A stretch of DNA of 64,000 nucleotides, taken from positions 62,001 through 126,000 of the forward strand of contig NZ_JAACFS010000005.1 in the NCBI RefSeq assembly GCF_029051645.1, given 5' to 3'. Each line of letters starts with the position of its first letter. Position 1 is the first letter of the stretch. This DNA comes from Bradyrhizobium sp. CSA112. GTDB taxonomy: Bacteria > Pseudomonadota > Alphaproteobacteria > Rhizobiales > Xanthobacteraceae. The notes beneath the pieces were generated by a model, which worked only from the letters and a program-made list of their open reading frames with translations, was not told the origin of the DNA and searched no databases. A program made the translations under genes and the position numbers. Of the stretch, positions 7,831 through 16,344 are shown piece after piece.

Positions 7831-8517
7831 CTATCGGCAAGAATGCGTCTGGCCGTCGTAGCCCCGGTAAGTCCCGGACGACGGATTGTAGGTGCGGAAG
7901 TGGGTGCAGAGCATGACCGTGGTCCGCTCGCGCGGCTTGTGGGCTGCCCTGGCCGGTTGCACCGATTTACTGTGCTCTGCCCCTTTGCTGTGGACAGCGC
8001 TTTCTGATTGCTTGGCGACAAACTTCTGCTTCAAGGCGGGCTTCTCGTACGCAACCGCTGGTTTTTCCTCGGTAGGAGCCGGCTTCTGCTCGACGACCGC
8101 AGGCTTCGCGTCCGGGACGGCCGGCTTCTGAGGCGCGGCCGCCGGCTTGTCCTGCGCGACAGCTGGTTTCTCCTCCGTGGGCGCCGGCTTCTGCTCGACG
8201 ATGGCAGGCTTGTCGTCCGTGGCAGCCGACTTCTCCTCCACCGCTGCGGGCTTGTCCTGCGCGATTGCTGGTTTCTCCTCAGCGGGGGCCGGCTTCTGCT
8301 CGACGATGGCAGGCTTGTCATCCGTGGCAGGCGGTTTCTCTTCTGCAGCGGTCGCAGGCTTTTCCTGCGCGGGCGCCGAAGGCTGCGCTGCGGTCGGGCT
8401 TGGATTGTCCGTGGCCGACGTCTGCGCGAGCGCTTGAGCGCTTATCACCATAAACAAGACACAACACAGCACGCCGGCGCGCTCGGCGACGGCGGTCGAT
8501 AAAGCTAACAAACGCAT
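7831..8517 (-). CDS. Secreted BA14K-like protein with Lys-Pro-Ala repeats
   Basis: A 228-residue exported protein. The N-terminus has a signal peptide (hydrophobic stretch VLCCVLFMVISAQALAQ). The middle is a seven-residue repeat of the type xxxKPAx (TDDKPAI, VEQKPAP, EEKPAI, QDKPAA), organised as about three 35-residue higher-order units between residues 65 and 170. The C-terminus (FRTYNPSSGTYRGYDGQ, then a final Cys) matches the BA14K motif known from Brucella and Bradyrhizobium surface proteins. The repeat looks like a periplasm-spanning or wall-associated linker. The start MRLLALS at 8517 places the signal peptide correctly. The long opposite-strand frames here are shadows of the repeat. 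Confidence 0.8.
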   Translation of the reverse strand: MRLLALSTAVAERAGVLCCVLFMVISAQALAQTSATDNPSPTAAQPSAPAQEKPATAAEEKPPATDDKPAIVEQKPAPAEEKPAIAQDKPAAVEEKSAATDDKPAIVEQKPAPTEEKPAVAQDKPAAAPQKPAVPDAKPAVVEQKPAPTEEKPAVAYEKPALKQKFVAKQSESAVHSKGAEHSKSVQPARAAHKPRERTTVMLCTHFRTYNPSSGTYRGYDGQTHSCR

Positions 8518-8761
8518 GGATTGATACTCAGCTAATTGTCCCCGTGAATGCTCCATCACGCATTTACGGCAAGTCTGTGAACAGTGCGGCTCTTTTGCGA
8601 GCGACGACGCGCTTTAAACCGAGAGTGTGTGCCGGCTGCCTCTCCACGCGTCTTGAGGGCCTGGCGCCAAATCAGCGAAAGCGTCAAAAGCGCAACTGTG
8701 AAACGAGACATACTCGTTCCACAATCAAAGTACACCGGACGGCCTGACGTGGGAGAGAAAA

Positions 8762-9011
8762 ATGCGTACCCTCTTTCTTGCCCTCGCGACGTCTGCGACC
8801 ATCTTCGCAACTGGCGTAACCTCGATCGCAGCTAGCGAGTATCGGTATTGCCTGCAAGGCGACGACTATGCTGGCGCGGGCGATTGTGGATTCACCAGCT
8901 ACCAGCAATGTCAGGCTACCGCATCGGGCCCGCACGGCCTACTGCGGCGCCAATCCTTATCTCGCGAACGCCGCCGTCCTGACAATTCCTGCCAGGCCGC
9001 GTCGTCACTGA
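8762..9011 (+). pseudogene. DUF3551 small secreted protein, frameshifted
   Basis: It begins MRTLFLALATSATIFATG (signal peptide) and continues REY-like EYRYCLQGDDYAGAGDCGF, the hallmark of the DUF3551 family, with SYQQCQATASG. At about 8926 an extra C in a C run shifts the frame. In the +1 frame the family tail follows at once (TAYCGANPYLANAAV, ending before TGA at 9009). The intact product would be about 82 residues with four to five cysteines. A GGAGAG site precedes the ATG. This is either a recent frameshift or a base-calling error in the run. Confidence 0.8.
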
Positions 9012-9110
9012 CGCCTCGTGCGTCACGAGCAAATCAGATGGCTTGGCCCGCTGTGCATTTGCCGTAAGGCGCGAAATCGATAATGTGATCGCAGCGGCCA
9101 AGTCCGGTAT

Positions 9111-9210
9111 TGGCACCTTTGAGACATGCCGACGGACTCTGAGAATGTCCGGTTATTGGGGTCGACCGGAAGTAGTCCGCACATAGTCAAAATGGCGCGT
9201 TTGACCCAGA
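9111..9210 (+). repeat. Dispersed ~100-bp repeat, variant A, nearly complete
   Basis: This is one of the best copies: TGGCACCTTTGAGACATG, GAGAATGTCCGGTTATTGGGG, GACCGGAAGTAGTC, CACATAGTCAAAATGG and TTTGACCCAGA. It lacks the MITE insertion seen in the copy at 21898. Confidence 0.88.
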
Positions 9211-9253
9211 GCTGCCGTGGTCGCGCGTGAACCTACTCAAGGTTTCTGGCGAG

Positions 9254-9356
9254 GAGCGGACGCAGGGCTAGGATGCCACTCCGTGGTGGCCAAGACCTTG
9301 ATGTGCTCGGGGTCGCCAACCTGCTTGCTGGTGTTGACCTAGACAAAAACGGTCAT
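9254..9356 (-). pseudogene. Remnant of MTVWVYV-type small protein
   Basis: The minus strand reads MTVFV, then a TAG at codon 6, then VNTSKQVGDPEHIKVLATT before homology is lost. The family (about 50 residues, MTVWVYVDTSKQVGD...HLKVF...WFEENDPEG) has other decayed copies here at 32581 and 33186. Its ATG overlaps the TGA of the preceding small frame as ATGA. Confidence 0.65.
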
Positions 9357-9445
9357 TGGTCTCTCTTTAGCTTGCGCTTGCCCCAATGATGACTTTTGCG
9401 CTCGGGATCAAAGACCCGCTCGACGTGACGGTTCAGCGCCTTCAT
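9353..9445 (-). pseudogene. Fragment of MKALNRHVERVF small-protein family
   Basis: The 30-codon frame MKALNRHVERVFDPERK, continuing HHWGKRKLKRDQ, is the C-terminal half of a family that normally begins about 35 residues earlier with FTPEWQAAIE and ARIGV (compare 21290 and 32685). The upstream half is absent, so this is a fragment, though an in-frame ATG remains. Confidence 0.6.
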
Positions 9446-9604
9446 GCTGGTCGGGACGGCGGCAGTGCCGCTCAAATAAATCCGAGAGCGCGCCGACTTT
9501 GTCACCCTTCAGCCCTCGGACTTTCGAGCTATCCCGAAATTTTCGAGCCAGTGCGGGCCAACGCGACGCCGCCCTGGCTGCTCTCGCGGTCGCCCACCCT
9601 GAAG

Positions 9605-10169
9605 CTATTCCGCAGCTTCAAGTTTCGTCGGGCCGCCCGCGACTTCGAGTATTCCCGACATCACCTGATCCGTGGCCGTCTGCTGGATCATGTGGCCGTT
9701 TCCGGCAACTCGGTGAAACCTACTTTGCGGAATTTCGGAATGCAGCCGGGCCGACTGCGTATCAATGTCGATCAATCTGTCTTGCTCGCCTGTAATGATA
9801 ACGACCGGCATCCTCAAATCCGCGTACCGATTGCGGAACTTGAAGGCGTCCGGAACCATCAGCGCCGATTCCGCGGCGGATGCCCGGATCTGTGAGGGGC
9901 GAAGGGCCATTTCCTTCGGAAATGCTTCGAACTTCTTCGGCACAGATTGGGGACCAAAGCTTTTCGTCATCATCAACGGCCAGATCGCACGGCTAAGCAG
10001 CGGCGACAAGGTATGACTGAGGAGGTCGCCGATGAGCGGCAAAGCAGGCGCGCCCAGCCAGGGCTCCGATCGCAACTGCCGAAGCCAACGCGTAGGAAGG
10101 CGCTTTTGCGTTGCGGCGTTGGACCGGGAAGGCAGAACGCAGGCGTCTCACGGCATTGGCTGAGGTCAT
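9605..10169 (-). pseudogene. Alpha/beta hydrolase with internal deletion
   Basis: The C-terminal half is well conserved alpha/beta-hydrolase sequence: APALPLIGDLLSHTLSPLL, MALRPSQIRASAAE, RMPVVIITGEQDRLI and, near the end, FHRVAGNGHMIQQT with the catalytic-type histidine. Upstream, in another frame, the N-terminal membrane-anchor region starts at an ATG at 10169 (MTSANAVRRLRSAF, then SYALASAVAIGALAG). Between them, about 100 codons including the GxSxG nucleophile elbow are gone and the frame changes. The protein therefore cannot be a working hydrolase. Confidence 0.72.
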
Positions 10170-10417
10170 GGATTTCACTCGGAAGGCGCTGCACGAAACC
10201 CGGAGGATCCTGGGGAAATGTTGCAGCGCGAAGGTAACCAGCGGTAATAGGGATCGTTCCAACTGAGCGGATGGCTGGTTCGTAAGATTGTCGGCGAGAA
10301 GGGTAAAGTGCTTCTCACGTTCTTTACTAATTCAGCACGTAGCACCAAGTCGGCGCAGGGTCGCTCACGCCAAGTCGTCGGATATTCTCGCCATCAGGAA
10401 GGCACATTATATCCTGA

Positions 10418-11359
10418 TCAAGTGCCGCTTGCTCTGACCGAAACCGTAGGGGTCACTGCGCCAGCGTGCCCGGCAAAGAACGCTGCCAGGGCACCCAGTA
10501 AGAGGGCCAACGCACCGAACAATGCGCCTTGGGATGCACGCTTTGCCGCAGTATCGGCCGCCTGTTTGGCCTGCAGCTTTGTCTTGGTTACGGTTTCCTT
10601 GTATTGCTGCTGGTACTGATCCACCTGAGCCTTTGCCTCGTCTTTCGATATGTTCTGGGCCTTGGCTAATGCCTCGGCTGCCTTGTCGTTGGCAGCTGCC
10701 TGTTGGGCAGGGTCTCCGGTTAGAGCGGCGCGAACGGCTGAGATCGCAGCATCGCGAAGTGCCGCAGGATCTTGCCCTCCCGAGGCGCTCCGTACTTTGC
10801 TTTCAATGGCCGCCATTGGGTCGCTGACGCTGTTCAAGGAGGGCGCGGCGGTCTGAACTGCCGTCTGGACTGAGCCGCCCAGGGCTTTGCCTGCTCCACC
10901 CAGAGCAGAAGATGCGGTGCTGAGGGCGCCGCCAACCATGCCCGAGGCGGCGGCGGAGAGTAGATAGACGACAGCAAGCGTTGAGACCGCCCACGATACC
11001 AACCCGTGATAAGCAGTCGTCGAACTCGACGCCTTTCCAGAAAGCCGACCCGCAATATAGCCTCCGAGCCCAGCCGCCAGGATTCCCGAAACGACAAACC
11101 AGATACCAGCACCAACTGACATTGAGCTCGCGCTAGGAGTATCACCTTGCGCGACGTCTAAGGTAGATAGACCCACGCCAAGCCCAATCATGTTGAGGAT
11201 GATCTGCATGACCAGTGCTATCACTGCACCTGCGAAGACGGCACCCCAGGCCACCTGGTTCAACATGATCGTGCGGATGTCGTCGGCGGGAGCGACTTCG
11301 CTCGTCTGAGGAGGAGTAGTACGGTGGTTTGGACGAAGCACTTCAGGTGAGTTAGCCAT
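10418..11359 (-). CDS. Membrane protein with Ala-rich periplasmic or cytoplasmic domain
   Basis: A 313-residue protein. Hydrophobic segments lie near residues 37-60 (WGAVFAGAVIALVMQIIL), 85-108 (GIWFVVSGILAAGLGGYIAG), 120-145 and 280-300 (GALFGALALLLGALAAFFAG). Between the last two is an Ala/Lys-rich helical region with SAVRAALTGDPAQQAAANDKA and a predicted coiled coil (KAQVDQYQQQYKETVTKTK). I do not recognise a catalytic family; similar proteins are common in Rhizobiales. AAGGAT upstream of ATG 11359 supports the start at MANSPEV. Monocistronic. Confidence 0.8.
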   Translation of the reverse strand: MANSPEVLRPNHRTTPPQTSEVAPADDIRTIMLNQVAWGAVFAGAVIALVMQIILNMIGLGVGLSTLDVAQGDTPSASSMSVGAGIWFVVSGILAAGLGGYIAGRLSGKASSSTTAYHGLVSWAVSTLAVVYLLSAAASGMVGGALSTASSALGGAGKALGGSVQTAVQTAAPSLNSVSDPMAAIESKVRSASGGQDPAALRDAAISAVRAALTGDPAQQAAANDKAAEALAKAQNISKDEAKAQVDQYQQQYKETVTKTKLQAKQAADTAAKRASQGALFGALALLLGALAAFFAGHAGAVTPTVSVRASGT

Positions 11360-11559
11360 AATCATCATCCTTAAAAGCGAGGACCTGAGGCCGTAACCTG
11401 CTGTTTCGTTCAACGTTCCTAACGATCGATGCTTCTGCAATTCGAATGCCTGGTCCTTGCGGTGAGCCAGCGTGTGAAGATTTTGCGAGCCTTAGACATG
11501 AGGCCCCGCGCTGATGTTGCGGGGGTCGCCGCCACGGTTCCGGCCGGGCAGGTACGCTC

Positions 11560-11913
11560 CTGATGCCCCCTCGAATTGAGGGACACCTGTAGAAGAGCGA
11601 GGAGCGGTGTTGGATGGAAGGACGTCAACGTCGTTCGTTTACGGACGATTATAAGCGGCAAGCGGTCGATCTGGTGGCTTCGACCGGTCGCTCGATCGGG
11701 TCGGTGGCCAAAGAACTTGGCCTGCGCGATTCCGTGTTGCGGCGCTGGGTGGAATTGCGTGGGGCTGGACGAGAGCCGACGGCTGAGGCGCGGCGCCCCA
11801 GAACGCAGGCGCCGCTGCCGTCGGCGGACCACGCGGCGGAGATCGCGCGCCTGCAGCGAGAGAACGAGCGGCTGATTAGCTTGCCGAGCGCCCAGCCTTG
11901 CAGGGTGCGATAG
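11560..11913 (+). mobile_element. IS3-family fragment: left end plus truncated OrfA
   Basis: The transposase OrfA frame begins at 11614 (MEGRQRRSFTDDYKRQAVDL) and shows the helix-turn-helix RSIGSVAKELGLRDSVLRRW and the start of the leucine-zipper helix EIARLQRENERL. Right after that it departs from the family (SLPSAQPCRVR, stop), so OrfA is cut and OrfB is absent. The probable left terminus, around TGATGCCCCCTCGAATTG, is at about 11560. No right end or target duplication was found. It is a dead fragment. Confidence 0.72.
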
Positions 11914-12069
11914 GCGGGGCGGGCGGCCTGCAGCGGCAGCTTGCGTTGGGCGTAATGGGACATCGCGGCCTCGAATCAACTGACCGGTGATTTTAGCACT
12001 TGCGTCAAACCGCGACGGCACGTGGGGCGCTTAGGCCCAGTATAGCCAGTCCCGCAACATTCCGGATCC

Positions 12070-12434
12070 TCACGGAGCCGGAATGCCGCCGTAGTAATCA
12101 TCCACCGAGCGGGCTACCGACGGGTCTGACCAATTCCAGCTACTCTCGTTACTATACTTTGGCGCTCCACTCAGCTGACTGCCGGTAATTCCCGTAACGT
12201 AGCCGCCAAGGTTGGTGTCGTACTTCACGCTTGCCACGGAAGCGGATAATGATCGTCTCCCATGCCGAGGAAGCCCCCAAACCCCAGCACCGCGTAAGCG
12301 ACTTTACCGCTCATCTTGTCGATCATCACCCGTTCGATCGAACCAATGCGCTGACTGTCGGGGCCATAAACGGCCGTCCCTTCGACCTTGTCGCTGCCGA
12401 TCAGATTTCCTGTTTCCCGTTCTTCATAAGCCAT
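12070..12434 (-). pseudogene. PRC-barrel domain protein, frameshifted
   Basis: The PRC-barrel fold is clear: MAYEERETGNLIGSDKVEG, YGPDSQRIGSIERVMIDK, KVAYAVLGFGGFLGMGDDHY and PLPWQ. A one-base loss at about 12228 then brings a TGA. In the next frame the family tail continues (VKYDTNLGGYVTGIT, then SSWNWSDPSVARSVDDYYGG) to TGA at 12070. Restored, the protein would be about 120 residues, the usual length. A strong GGAGGAGG precedes the ATG at 12434. PRC-barrel proteins of this type are often stress-induced; none of that is visible here. Confidence 0.8.
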
Positions 12435-12525
12435 GAGAGACCTCCTCCTATGATTGGAGGTCAACCCAGGGCAGTCTCGCGCGTTCCTGTGAGATCAGTG
12501 AAGGCGTCGCTGCATAGTGCAGCAG

Positions 12526-12873
12526 TCAGCTGGGATAGCCACCGGCGGACCAGCGCTTAGACAGGACAGTCGTTAAGCCGGGCTCCCGCGAATTGCGATC
12601 GGGTTTTGACGCCGAAGTGGATGAAGCCGACCGTGAGGACGATGATCCGAACGAACGGCCGGCTTCACCCCCGATCTTAGTTAGGCACTTTTCGGGCATT
12701 GCGAGGTTGGAATAAGCCGCGTTGGTCCGGCAAGCGTGGTAAGGCCCGACGGTAGACTCCGGGCATGGTGCGCCAGCGCCGCCGCAGCCGCAGGCACTAC
12801 CACCCAAGAACGGCCGGTCGAGATGAGTTTCGCAAACCCACCGCGTATTGTCGCACCGGGGGCAGTACCGCAT
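12526..12873 (-). CDS. Small Cys-rich (zinc-ribbon-like) protein, C-terminus doubtful
   Basis: The first 40 residues (RYCPRCDNTRWVCETH, then ACGCGGAGAPCP) match a small Bradyrhizobium-type family with a CxxC knuckle and glycine-cysteine patch, likely metal binding. A second CxxC expected after APCP reads CPES, so one ligand appears lost. Beyond residue about 55 the frame runs antisense to an acidic coding remnant and is probably not authentic. The gene may therefore be a truncated or decayed copy. Confidence 0.5.
   Translation of the reverse strand: MRYCPRCDNTRWVCETHLDRPFLGGSACGCGGAGAPCPESTVGPYHACRTNAAYSNLAMPEKCLTKIGGEAGRSFGSSSSRSASSTSASKPDRNSREPGLTTVLSKRWSAGGYPS
12578..12712 (+). pseudogene. 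Fragment of acidic Asp/Glu-rich protein family
   Basis: An open frame reads FDAEVDEADREDDDPNERPA and stops after HFSGIARLE. The ADREDDDP core recurs in the remnant at 18653-18903 (DADREDDDPDEA). Bradyrhizobium genomes carry many such acidic proteins with DEPSLG motifs. No start codon or ribosome binding site is visible. Confidence 0.45.
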
Positions 12874-13088
12874 CGACGAGTGCCCTCTAGCAAAGGAAAA
12901 TCAATGCCAAACAGTGGGTTCCAAGTGAAAAAGTATAGTGCGATTAACTTTTGTTGTAGTGGCGACGGCTGGCCAATGCTGCGATACCGGTGCAGGTGAG
13001 AGCTGCTTGCTCCAAAGCCTCGGCTCTGACGTCCCCGGAGCTGGGGCTTTGGCTTAGGCAAAAAGATCGGCGCCTCTCTGCGTTAGTT

Positions 13089-13415
13089 TCAAGAACGTTC
13101 CGCTCTCGTGCCGGGCGTGCGGATGGGGCACGATTTATTCTCGTTTCGCAGTTCTTGCTCCGCTTGCTGCCAGAACTCGTCTTCCTTGCCTTTGGGCCTG
13201 CCATGGCGCTCCCAGATCTCATAAGCGCGCTTCTTGATTTCTTCTTCGGCGTTACCCGGCGCGCCGGCATCCCTGTTCGCGGATCGCGCCAGTTCCGTCC
13301 AAACCTCAGCGAGCCGAAGCCACGCCGCTCTATCAGCGTCGTCGATTACCGTCCTCGCGTTAGCGCGGCACTCCTCAGCCTTCCGGCGATACCGTTCTGC
13401 ATCTGCAGGTGTCAT
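13089..13415 (-). CDS. DUF2934 protein
   Basis: A 108-residue helical protein. The DUF2934 motif lies at about residues 60-92: IKKRAYEIWERHGRPKG, KEDEFWQQAEQEL. The N-terminal part (AERYRRKAEECRANARTV, ADRAAWLRLAEVW) is a separate helical module seen in many alphaproteobacterial small proteins. Function unknown. Two other DUF2934 genes lie at 25008 and 31178, so this is one of three paralogues in the window. Likely cytoplasmic and monocistronic. Confidence 0.8.
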   Translation of the reverse strand: MTPADAERYRRKAEECRANARTVIDDADRAAWLRLAEVWTELARSANRDAGAPGNAEEEIKKRAYEIWERHGRPKGKEDEFWQQAEQELRNENKSCPIRTPGTRAERS

Positions 13416-13575
13416 GCCCTATCATGCGCGGCGGGCCGATCCGTTCCTGGCGATGAGCGCGACGCTCATGACATTGCCTCCATGACCCGTTCCATCGCGG
13501 AATGCTGGCGGTTCTTGACCTTGACCCAATCGGGCGAGCGTCCGCATCGGATGCGGACTTAGATGGGACGGGCGA

Positions 13576-14021
13576 TCAGGTGGGGTTCTTGAGCTTTTTA
13601 CCAGAGTGCACGATTGCTATTCCAAGGTCCTGACGCATCGCGGAGACCAGTTCAAGCATATGTTCGTCTCTCTCGGAAGTGCCGGGGTCAACGCGCCTCC
13701 AGGCATCCAATGCGCGCAAAACTCGCTCAGAGGCGACGAGTTGCACATGTGCAGCAACAAGCGAATAGTCGCCTCCGCATGGACAGTTGAATCTCCTTCA
13801 AGCTTGTCGAGGTCGGCAACGGCCGAGAGAAGTCTGGTGAAGGCTTCCTTTTTCTCCGAAAATCGCAGGGACTCCTTACTGACTCTTCGGCTCAATACAT
13901 GTTGTATAATGGCCGTTGCGAGACCGCCAATACCTAAACCACCAAGCCCAGTAAGTAAAAGGGCGAGCCAACTTTGTTCGGCGAGCATCGAAGACAAACT
14001 CTCAATTTGGCTTTCCTTCAA
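13576..14021 (-). pseudogene. N-terminally anchored membrane protein, frameshifted
   Basis: The first part reads SWLALLLTGLGGLGIGGLATAI (one membrane helix), followed by a helical domain (SEKKEAFTRLLSAVADLDKL, VHAEATIRL). At about 13762 a one-base change moves the true frame. The next frame continues smoothly with VAAHVQLVASERVLRALDAW, then ERDEHMLELVSAMRQDLGI and a basic end KKLKNPT, stopping at 13576. Intact length would be about 148 residues. The family is not recognised; the helical part resembles small membrane-tethered proteins often left unnamed. Confidence 0.68.
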
Positions 14022-14045
14022 ATATATCCAGGTTGCCTTGTTTAG

Positions 14046-14644
14046 TCAGGACTTTTTGACTCGCGTCATCGCCGGGTGGTTGGGATTCTTGACCTTGATC
14101 CAATGCGGCGAGCGCCCGCCGCGGTAGGGCCGATCACGTCGCTTCGAAACGAGGCCCTCGAGTCCCATCATGCAGGCGTGCCGGAATAGATCTGGCCCGA
14201 TCTCGCCCTGCTCAAAGTCGGAAAGGAAAATGCCGGCGACGCGGCGCGCGAGCAGCCGCGCCAGGTTGTTCTTGCGCAGATGCAGCGGCAGCTGGCGCAG
14301 ATCCTCGCCCTGCATGCCGAGAATGTCGAAGGCATAAAACTGCACCTCGTCGTTGTGCTTGCGGCTGTGCAGGCCGGCGAAATCGGATCGGCCGTCGACG
14401 CCGAGCAGAACTGCTTCACCATCGATGACAAACGAGCTGATGCGATTGCGCAGCGCGGCCTCGGTGATCAGCGGAAAGCGGTTGCTCCAGTCGTTGCCGT
14501 TGCGCGTGAACAGCCGCACGCGCTTGCCCTCGCGCTGGATGACCAAGCGATAGCCGTCATGTTTGATTTCGTGGATCCAATCGGCGCCGGCAGGCACTTG
14601 GTTCCAGGAGTTGGAATGCAGGGTTCAAATACGGGCTTAAGCAT
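14046..14644 (-). pseudogene. ATP-dependent DNA ligase, adenylation domain only, frameshifted start
   Basis: The nucleotidyltransferase domain of a LigD/LigC-type ligase: motif I with the AMP-accepting lysine is WIHEIKHDGYRLV, motif III is VQFYAFDILG, and motif IV-V is GLEGLVSKRRD...HWIKVKN. The natural start, MLKPVFEPCIPT at 14644, is one base out of frame with the rest (break near 14590). It ends soon after motif V with no OB-fold, as in the short ligase-like proteins found in many Bradyrhizobium. A paralogue with a partial OB-fold is at 35563. The neighbour upstream is the same small family in both loci. DNA end joining is the inferred role if functional. Confidence 0.78.
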
Positions 14645-14685
14645 GCGGGAAAAATAGGCATTCCCGCTAGAAATGCGAATCCAGC

Positions 14686-14880
14686 TTAAGTCAGGCGCAG
14701 GGTCAATTGGCGCCGATCGGGCGCATCGTGACGAACTACGAAATCTGAGAGCGACGATGAAAGTTCGCACATCTGCAGATCGCAGCGCCGGGGCAGTCGC
14801 GGGCGACGTCTACGGGAACATCTTCCCAACGATTGCGCACGGCTCGCGCTGGCCATTTGGCCTCGGCAGTGATACCAATT
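14686..14880 (-). pseudogene. C-terminal remnant of RRCDLQM small protein
   Basis: The C-terminal 34 residues (RRCDLQMCELSSSLSDF, then DAPDRRQLTLRLT) closely match the intact gene at 36480 (RRCDLQMRDLPSTISDF, then RDRRQLSLRLV). Upstream, in another frame, RNRWEDVPVDVARDC corresponds to ERWSEDVSEDVARE of the intact copy. The N-terminal half is missing. The order remnant-then-ligase on the minus strand is the same as at 36833-35563. Confidence 0.75.
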
Positions 14881-14926
14881 TCGTAGTCGCAATTCTAAGG
14901 CTGGGGTGCTTTAGGACGGGTGTCCC

Positions 14927-15172
14927 ATGCGACGATACTATTTCGACGTACAAAAGGACGGCGCTCTTCTCGTGGACGAAGAGGGGATGGAACTCCCGAA
15001 TATCGAAGCCGTCCAGCTAGAGGCTGCGCAATCATTGGCGGACTTGGCGAAGGATTTCGTTCTCGACGATCCTATGAGTGCCGCTGGGCCCGAGATGTCG
15101 GTAGACGTTCGCGATGCAGCGGGCCCCGTGCTCCAGGCCAAGTTAGCCTTCGCGATAAGCCGAATGCACTAA
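14927..15172 (+). CDS. DUF6894-type small protein
   Basis: An 81-residue protein that starts MRRYYFDVQKDGALLVDEEG and has the family pattern of an aromatic strand, an acidic turn (DEEGMELPNIEAVQLEAAQSL) and a final beta segment VDVRDAAGPVLQ. Function unknown; these are abundant in Bradyrhizobium and Methylobacterium. The ATG at 14927 follows an AGGACGGG. Intact, alone on the plus strand. Confidence 0.8.
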   Translation: MRRYYFDVQKDGALLVDEEGMELPNIEAVQLEAAQSLADLAKDFVLDDPMSAAGPEMSVDVRDAAGPVLQAKLAFAISRMH

Positions 15173-15714
15173 AGTACGAATTTGACTCCGACCATCTTGC
15201 CAGTTCGCCAAATGGCGATCCACCGGATACGGTGAGAGGCGACCAGCAGTGTAAATTGGGCCGGAAGCTCGATTGCGCTGGCCAGCTCCAAGGCCGCCCC
15301 GGTCTCGGACTGATTGCGATGAGACAGGCAATCACGTGCCCGCCAAACTCAATGCTTCCTGACTACAAAACGCTTCAACCACCTATGCAATACCAAGGTG
15401 GTTATCACGTTTTTGGGCACAAGGTCGGTTCGCCATGAGACATAGCGTCGCCCGATTTCAGGTGAGGGCGAGTTTCGGCGACTAAGTTTCGCGCCGGAGT
15501 GAAGCGACCCCGGCGGGGCTGGGGCCGCCCATTTCCACCGTCAGAGACCCGCAATTAAGCGGCCGACGGTCGGTCAAACTACCGCCAACAGGTTCTTGCT
15601 TCCAAACTAGTTTGGAGTACCTCGGTTGCGCGGAAATCCGCCTCAAAAGCACGAAACAATTGCCACTTTCTCCTGTTCTGACGGATTCCATAAATCAAGG
15701 CGGAACAGACACTC
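15173..15714. other. Intergenic stretch, no gene seen
   Basis: No frame with coding character on either strand. A GC-rich hairpin-forming motif (CCCCGGCGGGGCTGGGG) near 15510 recurs near 16540. The last 30 bases lead into the secreted peptide gene. Confidence 0.5.
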
Positions 15715-15978
15715 ATGCGCAAACTACTTCTCGGGATGGTGCTCACGCTGCCAATCACTCATATTTCTCAAGCATCAGCGATGCCTGCAGCACATCCTCT
15801 TCTGAGCGATGCCGCGGTCAACGTCGATCTCATCGAAGTAAAGGGCGGGCATGGACGCGGCCATGGTTGGGGGCGTGGCCACGGTGGTTATCGTCCGTTT
15901 GGTTGGAGCCGCGGCCGCAAGGTCGGTTGGCGCGGGCGGGGCTGCCCACCCGGTCACTGGAAGAAGGGCTGGTGCTGA
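15715..15978 (+). CDS. Small secreted Gly/His/Arg-rich protein
   Basis: An 87-residue exported protein. The signal peptide is MRKLLLGMVLTLPITHISQASA. The mature part contains GGHGRGHGWGRGHGGYRPFG and a C-terminal cysteine pair in GCPPGHWKKGWC. Gly-His clusters suggest metal binding or surface adhesion, but there is no proof. Small secreted proteins of this composition are frequent in Bradyrhizobium. The start at MRKLL is the only one giving a proper signal peptide. Confidence 0.78.
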   Translation: MRKLLLGMVLTLPITHISQASAMPAAHPLLSDAAVNVDLIEVKGGHGRGHGWGRGHGGYRPFGWSRGRKVGWRGRGCPPGHWKKGWC

Positions 15979-16116
15979 AACTGGGCCATAGGAACGGACT
16001 CAGGAGCAAGTCGCGCTGACATTCCGACTATGCCGCCGCCGGGGCCTCATCGCCGAATGGCCGGAACCATGATCATGTGGCGTTTTAGTTACTTCGCGAG
16101 ATGAACCTTTCTTGCT

Positions 16117-16290
16117 ATGACGCGTCTTCTGAGCATGGATCAAGATCGGGAAAAACTAGCGATCGAGACCAAGCGAGCGCGCCTGTTAGCTCACGAGTTC
16201 ACGTCCAGCCCGACTGACGAACACATCCGGGAGCTAGAAGTCGAACTGGTTGCGCGCCTGAAGTCACTGGATTCCAATCCTCCACGGTAG
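16117..16290 (+). CDS. Small helical hypothetical protein (57 residues)
   Basis: MTRLLSMDQDREKLAIETKR, then LLAHEFTSSPTDEHIRELEV and ELVARLKSLDS. It is charged and helical, with the regular heptad look of a short coiled coil. It could also start at the internal ATG at 16135. No family was recognised. The coding look of the amino-acid pattern is the only support, along with its codon phase ending cleanly at TAG 16288. Confidence 0.5.
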   Translation: MTRLLSMDQDREKLAIETKRARLLAHEFTSSPTDEHIRELEVELVARLKSLDSNPPR

Positions 16291-16344
16291 GCTTAAAGGA
16301 CCTTGGGTGGAGGAACTCGGAAGCGGGTGCGGAATTGAATTTGC

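Noticed and set aside
8040..8390. CRISPR array
   Set aside because: The repeats are in-frame coding units of a secreted protein, without unique spacers.
8008..8502. A 164-residue plus-strand frame of Leu/Arg repeats
   Set aside because: It is the reverse shadow of the Lys-Pro-Ala repeat of the BA14K-like gene; the periodicity is inherited from that gene.
11560..12010. A complete IS3 element
   Set aside because: Only the left end and most of OrfA are present; no OrfB, no right end, no target duplication.
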